The notes beneath the pieces were generated by a model that saw only the letters and a list, made by a program, of their open reading frames with translations, was not told where the DNA came from and ran no database searches. From Micromonospora sp. WMMD1155 (GTDB taxonomy: Bacteria > Actinomycetota > Actinomycetes > Mycobacteriales > Micromonosporaceae): 64,000 bases of DNA. Of the stretch, positions 33,658 through 41,710 are shown in pieces; positions within the stretch are counted from its first letter, which is position 1; each line of letters starts with the position of its first letter. The translations under genes and the position numbers were made by a program. Location of the stretch: positions 3,642,001 through 3,706,000 of the forward strand of contig NZ_CP120742.1 in assembly GCF_029581275.1 (NCBI RefSeq), in the 5' to 3' direction.

Positions 33658-33765
33658 TCAGTGGCGCGCGGCGGCGCCGTGGTCGGGGGAACAGATCTGC
33701 TCACGAAGTCTCGATTCCTCGGTGCGATTGACGTCGGGTCGGAGGCACTTCGTCGTAGCGGGCAT
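33658..33765 (-). CDS. Possible short peptide (35 aa) upstream of a methyltransferase
   Basis: ATG at 33765 with a ribosome site (GGGAG, 8 bases upstream) opens a 35-codon frame containing two Cys (KCLRPDV and EQICSPDHG) and ending 21 bases before the methyltransferase start. It lacks a signal peptide and any membrane helix. It could be a leader peptide or chance; nothing in it proves coding. Confidence 0.3.
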   Translation of the reverse strand: MPATTKCLRPDVNRTEESRLREQICSPDHGAAARH

Positions 33766-33810
33766 GGCGCTGCTCCCTTCGCGTGACAGTCGACCGAGGA
33801 CACCAGAGAC

Positions 33811-33851
33811 ACTGCGGGCCCGGCAAGGCATTTACGCCGGCCGGGCCCGCA
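33811..33851 (-). terminator. Terminator after the PH-domain gene
   Basis: Perfect 12-bp stem CTGCGGGCCCGG (33811-33822) with 33840-33851 and a 17-base loop, 13 bases beyond the PH-domain stop. Confidence 0.75.
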
Positions 33852-33864
33852 GCGGGACGTCAGG

Positions 33865-34227
33865 TCAGGAGATGTGGTGCAGGATCACGTTGTGCACGTG
33901 GTGACTCTTCTGCGCACCACGGAACTCCACCTCGTAGGTGTGCGTGCCGACGTGGATCGCGATCGACCCGGTGGAGAAGAACGACCCACCCCAGGACTTG
34001 TTGCTGACCACGCTCACGCTCGTGATCTTCGAGTACGGGATGCTGGTGATCGCGAACCGCTTCCCGACGAAGGACCGGTCCTGGATGATCACGCGGCGGT
34101 CGGTCAGCCCGATGAACCCGGTGCCCGTGCCGACGGCGTCGTAGACGGCGATGATCTGCTCACCGTCGAGGAGGCCACTCTCGATCTGCTGGACCTGCTC
34201 TTTGCGGTCGTACGCGATGTTCGCCAT
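33865..34227 (-). CDS. Bacterial PH-domain protein
   Basis: 120-aa cytoplasmic protein that fits a single bacterial pleckstrin-homology domain: GTGFIGLTDRRVIIQD, then ITSIPYSKITSVSVV and a final amphipathic helix (AQKSHHVHNVILHHI) containing four His. Function unknown; related stand-alone PH proteins form rings. ATG start at 34227, 10 bases after the upstream methyltransferase, so it is the last gene of a three-gene set ending at a terminator. Confidence 0.82.
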   Translation of the reverse strand: MANIAYDRKEQVQQIESGLLDGEQIIAVYDAVGTGTGFIGLTDRRVIIQDRSFVGKRFAITSIPYSKITSVSVVSNKSWGGSFFSTGSIAIHVGTHTYEVEFRGAQKSHHVHNVILHHIS

Positions 34228-34237
34228 GCGTCCCAGG

Positions 34238-34993
34238 CTAGAAAACCGGTGCCAGCCCGCCGGCCCGGGCGAGGACCACGAACTCGCCGTCGCCGTGGCC
34301 GACGGGCTCGTGACGCCAACCGCCGTAGACACGATCCACCACGAAACCTGCCCTGGTCAGAGACTCACGCAGCTCCGCCTCGGTGCGGAACCGCAGGGTC
34401 GCCGAGCTGACCAACCGCTCGCCGTCGGCGAAGTGGTAGTGGTGGGTGAAGTCGACCACTCCGTCGCGTACCCCGGTGACAGCGGTCCACGCGCGGACCT
34501 CGCCGCCGCCCGGCAGGGTGATCAGCCGCCGCGAATCCACCGGGTTCCACAGCTCCCAGCGGCGGTCCGCCGGGTCGCGGGCGTCGAACACCAACCGGCC
34601 GCCGGGCACGAGCGCACGGCGCAGGTCGGCGAGGGTACGCGCCCACTCCGCGTCGTCCACGAAGAACTGCGCCACGTGGCTGGTCAGCACCGCCACGTCG
34701 AACACCCCGCTCGGCAGCACCGCCGAGGTGCCCTCGACCCAGGTCACCGACTCGCCACCGGGACGGGCGCGGGCGGCGGCCACTGACGCGCCGGCCGGGT
34801 CGACGCCGGTGACGGTGTGACCGGCGGCGGCGAGGGCGACGGTCAACCGGCCGGTGCCGCAGCCGAGGTCGAGCACCCGGGCCGCCGGAGTCTCACCCAC
34901 CACCGCCCGGAAGAAGTCGTCGTCCGGCCCCCACCGGCACTCCGCGTCGTAGACCTCGACCAGGCGGGGATGCTGGAACTCGCCGTGCCTCAC
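34238..34993 (-). CDS. Class I SAM-dependent methyltransferase
   Basis: 251-aa protein with motif I VLDLGCGTGRLTVAL, the acidic residue in VTGVDPAGASV, and FDVAVLTSHVAQFF as motif II region. It resembles the Methyltransf_25 group with C-terminal VYGGWRHEPVGHGDGEFVVL. Substrate unknown. It lies 25 bases after the pterin dehydratase-like gene and 10 before the PH-domain gene. Confidence 0.87.
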   Translation of the reverse strand: MRHGEFQHPRLVEVYDAECRWGPDDDFFRAVVGETPAARVLDLGCGTGRLTVALAAAGHTVTGVDPAGASVAAARARPGGESVTWVEGTSAVLPSGVFDVAVLTSHVAQFFVDDAEWARTLADLRRALVPGGRLVFDARDPADRRWELWNPVDSRRLITLPGGGEVRAWTAVTGVRDGVVDFTHHYHFADGERLVSSATLRFRTEAELRESLTRAGFVVDRVYGGWRHEPVGHGDGEFVVLARAGGLAPVF

Positions 34994-35018
34994 CGCGCGT
35001 TCGCGTCGGTCGCGGGTC

Positions 35019-35327
35019 TCAGGACTCGGTGACCGCGCGGTAGGCGTCCTCGATGCGGGCGGCCAGCAGGACCTCGCCCTCGGTCAGCGGCTCGCCGTTG
35101 CCGTGCCCGACCCGGATCTGGGTGCTGTCGGACCGTCGACTGATCTCGGGGCGCAGGTGCAGCGCGTCCGCGACCACCTTGACTCGTTCAGTTAGCGCCG
35201 CGTGTTGGGTATCGTCGATCACGAGCGTCCGTCGGATCTGCTCCCCTTCGCGCGTCCAACCAGATAGCAAGGTCAACGCGTCGGCAAGGTAGTCGTGCTT
35301 CGACCTGCTGCTGAACAGCACGCGCAT
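35019..35327 (-). CDS. Pterin-4a-carbinolamine dehydratase-like protein, catalytic histidines lost
   Basis: 102 aa from ATG 35327. The whole length follows the PCD/DCoH pattern: LLSGWTREGEQIRRTLVI, the helix HAALTERVKVVADAL, then VGHGNGEPLTEGEVLLAARI. But the active-site H-H-P reads H57-L-R-P60: both paired His are replaced by Leu and Arg. So dehydratase activity is unlikely, and a DCoH-like binding role is possible. First gene of a set with a methyltransferase and a PH-domain protein. Confidence 0.7.
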   Translation of the reverse strand: MRVLFSSRSKHDYLADALTLLSGWTREGEQIRRTLVIDDTQHAALTERVKVVADALHLRPEISRRSDSTQIRVGHGNGEPLTEGEVLLAARIEDAYRAVTES

Positions 35328-35510
35328 CACCGCACCCCCCAAGCGCCGTTGCCGGCTTGTGGCCAAATCGTCGCCATCCCGTGTCTTGTCGGTGTCCCCT
35401 AGTCTCTCCCCACGCGGGAGGGGTGTCCACGCCCACACTTCCGTGTTCTATTGGCCTAGCGGACGGTTCCGGTACCCAAACCGCCGATTGATCTGGCACC
35501 CTGGACGCCC

Positions 35511-35951
35511 GTGCGGACCGAACGGGCTAATGATGGCGGGCAGGCCGAACGACGCGACCTGAAGGTGATCGTCGGTGCGGCGATAATCCGGGACGGGCGG
35601 GTGCTCGCCTGCGCGCGTTCCGCGCCGCCGGAGGTGGCGGGGATGTGGGAGTTCCCCGGCGGAAAGGTCGAGCCGGGGGAGTCCGAGGTCGACGCCCTGG
35701 TCCGGGAGTGCGTCGAGGAGCTGGCCGTACGCGTGGAGATCGGCGACCGGGTCGGCCGGGACGTGCGGATGGCACACGGCCGTTCGGTGCTCAAGGTGTA
35801 CGCGGCCCGCCTGCTCGACGGCGACGAGCCGCAGGCCCTGGAGCACGAGGGGTTGCGCTGGCTGACCGCCGACGAGCTGGACTCGGTCACCTGGCTCCCC
35901 GCCGACGCCCCCATCGTCGCAGCCCTCCGCCCCCTCCTCGAAACTCCCTAA
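35511..35951 (+). CDS. NUDIX hydrolase, MutT-like
   Basis: 146-aa pyrophosphohydrolase. The Nudix box is complete (GGKVEPGESEVDALVRECVE then EL), preceded by ACARSAPPEVAGMWEFP, which resembles MutT-type 8-oxo-dGTP hydrolases; the actual substrate is not certain. GTG start at 35511 with little ribosome site, so a near-leaderless mRNA is possible. Divergent from the PCD-like gene, convergent with sdhB. Confidence 0.88.
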   Translation: MRTERANDGGQAERRDLKVIVGAAIIRDGRVLACARSAPPEVAGMWEFPGGKVEPGESEVDALVRECVEELAVRVEIGDRVGRDVRMAHGRSVLKVYAARLLDGDEPQALEHEGLRWLTADELDSVTWLPADAPIVAALRPLLETP

Positions 35952-35994
35952 CCCAGCCTGCTCCCTGGCCTCAGCCCCGACCCTTCCCCTTCGG

Positions 35995-36053
35995 TGATCA
36001 TGAAGTTACCGCCAGGCTGACCGCGGCGTGTCGCAGCAACAACTTCATGATCA
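35995..36053. repeat. Interspersed palindromic repeat, family 1, copy 3
   Basis: Perfect 13-base arms TGATCATGAAGTT (35995-36007) and AACTTCATGATCA (36041-36053) around 33 bases. The core matches copies 1 and 2. As in copy 1, a G-rich run (36063-36095) follows the right arm, beginning with the same GGGGGTGGGGGT. It lies between convergent genes. Confidence 0.8.
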
Positions 36054-36088
36054 ACGCCCGAATGGGGGTGGGGGTGGGTGGGAACGGG

Positions 36089-36120
36089 ACGGGGGCCGCG
36101 GCAACAGCCGCGGCCCCCGT
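36089..36120 (-). terminator. sdh operon terminator
   Basis: Perfect 14-bp stem ACGGGGGCCGCGGC (36089-36102) with 36107-36120 and a 4-base loop, 13 bases beyond the sdhB stop. Probably also ends the NUDIX transcript. Confidence 0.85.
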
Positions 36121-36133
36121 CTGGTTCGGGTGG

Positions 36134-37195
36134 TCAGTGCTTGTCCTGGTCCGGGTGGGCGAAGTTGAGGTGCTCCGGAGGCAGCGGGAACGTCACGTCG
36201 TCACCGAACGGCGACGGCGCGGCGGGCCGGTCGAACGTGAGCTCGGTCAGCGGCAGCTTGCCCCGGTCGTCCACCGCCGGAGCGGTCGGGTGGGGCACCT
36301 CCCGGTCCCAGTTGACGCCGCTCTGCGCCTGCGCCTCAGCCCGCGAGTCGTGGGAACCACCCGCGTGCGAGTGCAGCCCACCGTGGGCCGAACCCGGCGT
36401 CGCAGAGCCCTGACGGGCGGTGGTCACGCTGGTCTGGGGCGTCTCGCCCCGACGGAAGATCTTGCTACCAAGCCACACAAGGGGATCGTACCTGCGGTCG
36501 ACGACCCGTTCCTTCATGGGGATGATCCCGTTGTCAGTGATCTTGATGTGCTCGGGGCAGACCTCGGTGCAGCACTTGGTGATGTTGCAGAAACCGAGGC
36601 CCTGTTCGGCCTGCGCGTACTCCTTGCGGTCGGTCCGGGTGTCCAGCGGGTGCATGTCCAGCTCGGCCGCCCGGATGAAGTACCGGGGGCCGGAGAACGC
36701 CTGCTTGTTCTCCTCGTGATCGCGGATCACGTGGCAGACCGTCTGGCACAGGAAGCACTCGATGCACTTTCGGAACTCCTGCGAGCGTTCCACGTCGACC
36801 TGCTGCATCCGGTAGTCACCCGGTGCCACGTCGGCCGGCGGGGCGAAGGCCGGAGTCTCCCGTGCCTTCTCGTAGTTGAACGAGACGTCGGTGACCAGGT
36901 CCCGGATGACCGGGAAGGTACGCAGCGGGGTGACCGTGACCGTCTCGTCGTCGCCGAAGGTCGACATCCGGGTCATGCAGCCCAGTCGCGGCTTGCCGTT
37001 GATCTCCATGGAGCAGGAGCCGCACTTGCCGGCCTTGCAGTTCCACCGGCAGGCCAGGTCGGGTGCGTCGGTGGCCTGCAGACGGTGGATGACGTCGAGG
37101 ACGACCTCGCCCTCGTTCACCTCCACCATGTAGTCCTGCAGGTCCCCGCCGGTCTCGTCGCCCCGCCAGATCCGGAACTGACGCTTCGCGCTCAT
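36134..37195 (-). CDS. sdhB: Succinate dehydrogenase iron-sulfur subunit
   Basis: 353-aa iron-sulfur subunit of complex II. The [2Fe-2S] motif (C53, C58, C61, C73 in WNCKAGKCGSCSMEINGKPR and on) and the two further Cys groups (FRKCIECFLCQTVCH and KCCTEVCPEH) are intact, giving the chain of three clusters. The protein is about 100 residues longer than usual: after residue ~250 comes a His/Gly/Pro-rich low-complexity tail (GGLHSHAGGSHDSRAEAQAQ) ending in PDQDKH. The ATG overlaps the sdhA stop by 4 bases. Last gene of sdhCAB. Confidence 0.95.
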   Translation of the reverse strand: MSAKRQFRIWRGDETGGDLQDYMVEVNEGEVVLDVIHRLQATDAPDLACRWNCKAGKCGSCSMEINGKPRLGCMTRMSTFGDDETVTVTPLRTFPVIRDLVTDVSFNYEKARETPAFAPPADVAPGDYRMQQVDVERSQEFRKCIECFLCQTVCHVIRDHEENKQAFSGPRYFIRAAELDMHPLDTRTDRKEYAQAEQGLGFCNITKCCTEVCPEHIKITDNGIIPMKERVVDRRYDPLVWLGSKIFRRGETPQTSVTTARQGSATPGSAHGGLHSHAGGSHDSRAEAQAQSGVNWDREVPHPTAPAVDDRGKLPLTELTFDRPAAPSPFGDDVTFPLPPEHLNFAHPDQDKH

Positions 37196-39120
37196 CGGTT
37201 GTCCGCCTCTCCAGCGTCGGCGACGAGGGCGTCGAAGTCGGCCAGCTCCTCGTCGGTGAGGTACTTGGCCAGCTCCGCACGGTCGAAGAGGCCGATCAGC
37301 TCCGGCCGCATCTTCGGCAGCGGCTTACGGGTCAGCCGTACGCTGTCGCCGTCCAGCGAGCAGACCAGGTTCACCTGCCGCCACTTCGGCTCCATCGCCG
37401 GGTAGTCCTCCCGGGTGTGCCCGCCGCGCGACTCCTGCCGCTCCAGCGCCGCCTTCGCGGTGCACTCCGAGACCACGAGCATGTTGCGCAGGTCCAGGGC
37501 CAGATGCCAGCCCGGGTTGTAGCGTCGCCCACCGGCCGCGCTCACCTTGGCGACCCGCTCGCGCAGCTCGGCCAGCCGCACCAGGGCGTCGGCCAGCTCA
37601 CCCTCCCGCCGGATGATGCCGACCAAATCCCCCATGACCGCCTGGAGGTCCTGCTGAAGGGTGTACGGGTTCTCGCCGGTGTCACGCTGCAGCGGAGCGA
37701 GCGCGGTCTCCACGGCTGCCTCGACCGCGTCCACGGCCACCTTCGGCCGGGCGGTCAGCCCGTCGGCGTAACTGGCCGCGTGGCCGCCCGCCCGCTTGCC
37801 GAAGACCAGCAGGTCGGACAGGGAGTTGCCGCCCAGCCGGTTGGAGCCGTGCATGCCGCCGGACACCTCACCGGCGGCGAACAGCCCGCGTACGTGGCCG
37901 AAGGCGGCACCCGAGTCCGGGTCCACCTCGACGCCGCCCATGACGTAGTGACAGGTCGGCCCCACCTCCATCGCCTCGGCGGTGATGTCGACGTCGGCCA
38001 GCTCCTTGAACTGGTGGTACATCGACGGCAGTCGCCGACGGATCTCGTCGGCCGAACGCCGGCTCGCGATGTCCAGGAAGACACCGCCGGCGGGGGAGCC
38101 CCGACCGGCCTTGACCTCACTGTTGATCGCGCGGGCCACCTCGTCGCGGGGCAGCAGCTCCGGCGGACGCCGGTTGTTGTCCGGGTCGGTGTACCAGCGG
38201 TCCGCCTCCTCCTCGGTCTCCGCGTACTGCTTGCGGAAGACGTCGGGGACGTAGTCGAACATGAACCGCTTGCCCTCGGAGTTCTTCAGGACACCACCGT
38301 CGCCACGGACCGACTCGGTGACCAGAATGCCCTTCACCGAGGGCGGCCAGACCATGCCGGTCGGGTGGAACTGGAGGAACTCCATGTTGATCAGCGTTGC
38401 CCCGGCGCGCAGCGCCAACGCGTGCCCGTCGCCGGTGTACTCCCACGAGTTCGAGGTGACCTTGTAGGAACGCCCGACACCGCCGGTCGCCAGCACCACG
38501 GCCGGCGCCTCGAAGAGGATGAACTCGCCCGACTCGCGGTAGTAGCCGAACGCGCCGGCGACCCGGTCACCGTCGAGCAGCAGCTCGGTGATCGTGGTCT
38601 CGGAGAACACCTTGATCCGAGCGTCGTACGAGCCGAACTCCCGCTGGTCCTCCTGCTGCAGCGAGACGATCTTCTGCTGGAGGGTGCGGATCAGCTCCAG
38701 ACCGGTCCGGTCGCCCACGTGCGCCAGACGCGGGTACTCGTGGCCACCGAAGTTGCGCTGCGAGATCTTGCCGTCCTTGGTGCGGTCGAAGAGCGCACCG
38801 TACGTCTCCAACTCCCAGATCCGCTGCGGCGACTCCTTCGCGTGCAGCTCGGCCATCCGGAAGTTGTTGAGGAACTTGCCGCCGCGCATGGTGTCGCGGA
38901 AGTGCACCTGCCAGTTGTCCCGGCTGTTCACGTTGCCCATCGCCGCGGCCGCGCCGCCCTCGGCCATCACCGTGTGCGCCTTGCCGAACAGCGACTTGGA
39001 GATGATCGCGGTCTTCTTGCCGGCGAGCCGGGCCTCGATGGCGGCACGCAGACCGGCGCCGCCGGCCCCGATGACGACGACGTCGTAGTGGTGTCGTTCG
39101 ATGCGAGTGGTAGTGGTCAT
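37192..39120 (-). CDS. sdhA: Succinate dehydrogenase flavoprotein subunit
   Basis: 642-aa catalytic subunit oxidising succinate to fumarate. FAD motif VVVIGAGGAGLRAAI; the His for covalent FAD sits in SLFGKAHTVMAEGGAAAAMG; the active-site region contains QFHPTGM and later GSNRLGGNSLSDLLVFG. It matches the Sdh1 type of mycobacteria (Rv0248c-like) by neighbour order and sequence style. It starts 12 bases after sdhC. Confidence 0.97.
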   Translation of the reverse strand: MTTTTRIERHHYDVVVIGAGGAGLRAAIEARLAGKKTAIISKSLFGKAHTVMAEGGAAAAMGNVNSRDNWQVHFRDTMRGGKFLNNFRMAELHAKESPQRIWELETYGALFDRTKDGKISQRNFGGHEYPRLAHVGDRTGLELIRTLQQKIVSLQQEDQREFGSYDARIKVFSETTITELLLDGDRVAGAFGYYRESGEFILFEAPAVVLATGGVGRSYKVTSNSWEYTGDGHALALRAGATLINMEFLQFHPTGMVWPPSVKGILVTESVRGDGGVLKNSEGKRFMFDYVPDVFRKQYAETEEEADRWYTDPDNNRRPPELLPRDEVARAINSEVKAGRGSPAGGVFLDIASRRSADEIRRRLPSMYHQFKELADVDITAEAMEVGPTCHYVMGGVEVDPDSGAAFGHVRGLFAAGEVSGGMHGSNRLGGNSLSDLLVFGKRAGGHAASYADGLTARPKVAVDAVEAAVETALAPLQRDTGENPYTLQQDLQAVMGDLVGIIRREGELADALVRLAELRERVAKVSAAGGRRYNPGWHLALDLRNMLVVSECTAKAALERQESRGGHTREDYPAMEPKWRQVNLVCSLDGDSVRLTRKPLPKMRPELIGLFDRAELAKYLTDEELADFDALVADAGEADNR

Positions 39121-39132
39121 GTCAGGGGCCCT

Positions 39133-39939
39133 TTAGTTGATGAACCGCAGGTCGGAGAACCAGTCGGCAGCGACCGCCATGATGTAGAAGTCGGCCAGCG
39201 CCAGGGTGCCGAGGGTGATCCAGGCGAGCTGCATGTGCCGGACGTTCAGTGCCGAGACGAACGTCCAGGCCCGGTACCGCACCGGGTGCTTGGAGAAGTG
39301 CTTCAACCGGCCGCCGATGATGTGCCGGCAGGAGTGGCAGGAGATGGTGTACGCCCAGAGCATCACCACGTTGAGCACCAGGATGATGTTGCCCAGCCCG
39401 AAGCCGAAGCCCTTGGGGGAGTGGAACGCGAGGATCGCGTCCCAGGTGTTGATCAGCGAGATGATCGCGGCGGCGTAGAAGAAGTAGCGGTGCAGGTTCT
39501 GACCGAGCAGCGGGAAACGGGTCTCACCGCCGTACTCCTTGTGGCCGTCCGGCACGGCGCAGGCCGGCGGCGACAGCCAGAACGACCGGTAGTACGCCTT
39601 GCGGTAGTAGTAGCAGGTGAGCCGGAACAGCAGCAGGAACGGCAGGGTCAACGCGGCGTCCGGGATGATCCACCAGCCGGGCAGGAACCGCCCGAAGTGC
39701 GAGGCGCCCTCAATGCACCGCTCCGTGACGCAGGGCGAGTAGAACGGGGTCAGGTAGTGGTAATCCGGGACCCAGTAGAAGTCGTGCATGAAGACCCGGA
39801 CCGTCGCGTACGCGACCCAGGCGCTGAGCCCGATCACGGTGATCAGCGGGGCGAACCACCAGCGGTCGGTACGCAACGTCTTCGCCGCGATGGCGGCGCG
39901 CGCCCGCGCCCCCCGCGGCCTCGTTGCCGTTGAAGTCAT
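39133..39939 (-). CDS. sdhC: Succinate dehydrogenase membrane anchor (Sdh1 type)
   Basis: 268-aa membrane anchor with about five helices, much longer than the usual SdhC or SdhD and without a separate SdhD gene, as in Mycobacterium Rv0249c. Distinctive parts are FYWVPDYHYLTPFYSPCV and TISCHSCRHIIGGRLKHFSK, the latter a possible site for metal or quinone contact. Start at ATG 39939 (MTSTATRPRGA). First gene of the operon. The 240 bases upstream hold its promoter, but no clear motif is seen. Confidence 0.88.
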   Translation of the reverse strand: MTSTATRPRGARARAAIAAKTLRTDRWWFAPLITVIGLSAWVAYATVRVFMHDFYWVPDYHYLTPFYSPCVTERCIEGASHFGRFLPGWWIIPDAALTLPFLLLFRLTCYYYRKAYYRSFWLSPPACAVPDGHKEYGGETRFPLLGQNLHRYFFYAAAIISLINTWDAILAFHSPKGFGFGLGNIILVLNVVMLWAYTISCHSCRHIIGGRLKHFSKHPVRYRAWTFVSALNVRHMQLAWITLGTLALADFYIMAVAADWFSDLRFIN

Positions 39940-40181
39940 TCGAGTCGTCTCCTCGACGGGCCCGTACGGGCGGGCTGAGCTTTCACCGGTCGGCACGCGG
40001 ACCGGAGAACCGCACCCGCTGCCACGTCCTGCGCACACAACGACCACGCCGGATCGACCGACGCAGCTAAGTGACACACGTTACGCCGATCTCTGCGAGC
40101 CGTCCGCGCAAGGGACCGTCCCGTGTGTCTGGCCTGCGGAAAAGACCCTCGATGCGGCGGTCGGTGCCGTATCGGCGAAGG

Positions 40182-41588
40182 TCAGCCGGAGGCGCCTCCG
40201 GTGAAGTGCCAGGACGCCAGCCGCACCGGCGGCGCCGTCCACCACGCACCGTCCACCCGATCCGGTTGGCGCACCGGCCGCGCGCCCAGCCCGAGCACCG
40301 CCCCCGGCCCGAGCGCCCGGGGGTACGACTCGGTGAACCGCAGGTCGCGTACCGCCCGCACGACGGTGCCGTCCTCGATCAACCAGACGCCGTTGCGGGT
40401 CAACCCGGTGACGACGAGGCTCTTCGGGTCGAGCACCCGCGTGTACCACAGGTCGCTGACCAGCAGACCCCGCCGCACACCGCTGACCAGTGCGGCCGTG
40501 TCCGCGTCGACGACCGCCCCGGCCGCCGCGCCGGTGGTGCTCCGGCCGTTCGCACCGGCCGGGCCCGCCGCCGCGCCGACCAGCCGCATGGTGCGCGCCA
40601 TCGGCCCCCAGGTGGCGCCACCCGCGACCGCGTGCCCGGTGGACTGCGTACCCGCCTCCACGGCGGTCCGTCGGTCGTGCGCGACCGCCCGCGTGGTGCC
40701 CGCCTCGACCAGGGTCAACGCCCCACGGGGGGTGCCCTCCGCGTCGAACGGCAGGCCCGACGCGCCCAGCGGATCGTCCACCAGGGTCACCGCCCGGTCG
40801 AACTGGGCGACCCCCGGCTCGGCGAACGACTGCCGTTCGGCGTACCGCTTGCCGTTGAAGCCGAACCAGGACAGGTTCTGCAACAGGTCCGCCACCGCGG
40901 CCGGCTCGAACACCACCTCGTAGTGCCCCGGCGGCAGCTCCACCGGATCGGCCGCGGCCTGCGCCTTCGCCGCCGCGTGCGCCCCCAACGCGGCACCGTC
41001 GAGGTCGGAGAGCCGATCCGCGCTGCGTCGGGCCACCCCGTCCGCGCCGTCGCGGCGGGCGATGCCGTCCATCGCCGCCTCCGCCGAGCGGCCGTACGCG
41101 GTGTGCCCGGCCGAGTTCGCGAACCCCGACGACCGGTGCGCAGTACGGCAGTAGCCGGCCGTGCTCAGGCCCCCGGCGGCGGCCACGAACGCGCCCACCC
41201 GGTCGGCCCGTTGATCCGGCTCGGCGTACGCGGTCGCCTCGTCCACGGGCGGCGCGTCCGGCGTGGGCGTCGGCTCGGTCAGCCCCGGCCAACCCGGGTC
41301 GGGTGGGCAGAGACGGGCCGCGGCCAGTGTCCGCTCCACCAGCGCGCGCAGCCCGTCGGCGGTGACCACGCTGCCGCTGCCGGCGGCGGTCCGGCCGTCC
41401 ACATGCAGCCGCAACCGGACACCGACAGTCGACTCCGCCACGTTCTGGTGGATGGCCGAGTTGGCGAACCGGGTCAGCGCCAGATCCGCCCGCGTCACCA
41501 CCGCATCGGCCTGCGCCGCCGGCCCGCCGAGCTGCCGGACCAGTTCGACGACCTGCCCCGCCAGCTCCAACTCACTCCTCGCGCTCAC
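40182..41588 (-). CDS. TldE/PmbA-family metalloprotease subunit
   Basis: 468-aa TldE-like partner of TldD. It has the TldE fold (AVVTRADLALTRFANSAIHQ at the start, a PGHYEVVFEPAAVADLL centre, and a C-terminal GLLVSDLWYTRVLDPKSLVV) but lacks the zinc HExxxH, as expected for the non-catalytic subunit. TldD/E degrades unstructured peptides and matures some RiPPs. It starts with a GTG that belongs to the third copy of a tandem repeat; a 41-codon frame ending in a GTGA overlap lies just before it. Confidence 0.9.
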   Translation of the reverse strand: MSARSELELAGQVVELVRQLGGPAAQADAVVTRADLALTRFANSAIHQNVAESTVGVRLRLHVDGRTAAGSGSVVTADGLRALVERTLAAARLCPPDPGWPGLTEPTPTPDAPPVDEATAYAEPDQRADRVGAFVAAAGGLSTAGYCRTAHRSSGFANSAGHTAYGRSAEAAMDGIARRDGADGVARRSADRLSDLDGAALGAHAAAKAQAAADPVELPPGHYEVVFEPAAVADLLQNLSWFGFNGKRYAERQSFAEPGVAQFDRAVTLVDDPLGASGLPFDAEGTPRGALTLVEAGTTRAVAHDRRTAVEAGTQSTGHAVAGGATWGPMARTMRLVGAAAGPAGANGRSTTGAAAGAVVDADTAALVSGVRRGLLVSDLWYTRVLDPKSLVVTGLTRNGVWLIEDGTVVRAVRDLRFTESYPRALGPGAVLGLGARPVRQPDRVDGAWWTAPPVRLASWHFTGGASG

Positions 41589-41710
41589 GCGGTGCCGCCT
41601 TTCGTTCGCGACTGCGGGGCTCGCAAGACCGGCTCACTCCTCGCGCTCACTGAGCTCCCTTTCGTTCGCGACTGCGGGGCTCGCAACCCCGGCTCACTCC
41701 TCGCGCTCAC
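41571..41710. repeat. Tandem repeat between tldD and tldE
   Basis: The 18-mer CTCACTCCTCGCGCTCAC occurs at 41571-41588, 41633-41650 and 41693-41710, and the 29 bases around TTTCGTTCGCGACTGCGGGG occur twice (from 41598 and 41658). Periods are 62 and 60 bases. On the coding strand each 18-mer begins with GTGAGCGCGAGGAGTGAG, i.e. a tldE-like start. Confidence 0.9.
41585..41710 (-). CDS. Possible 41-aa coupled frame made by the tandem repeat
   Basis: GTG at 41710 overlaps the tldD stop (GTGA), and its own stop overlaps the tldE GTG (GTGA at 41588-41585). The product would be two near-copies of SARSEPxLRAPQSRTKG. Repeat-derived; it may only keep ribosomes moving from tldD to tldE. Confidence 0.4.
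   Translation of the reverse strand: MSARSEPGLRAPQSRTKGSSVSARSEPVLRAPQSRTKGGTA

Noticed and set aside
40070..40086. AGTGACACACGTTACG as a Rex or CRP/GlxR site before sdhC
   Set aside because: Only a loose match to TGTGA-type consensus with no good symmetry; not enough to call.
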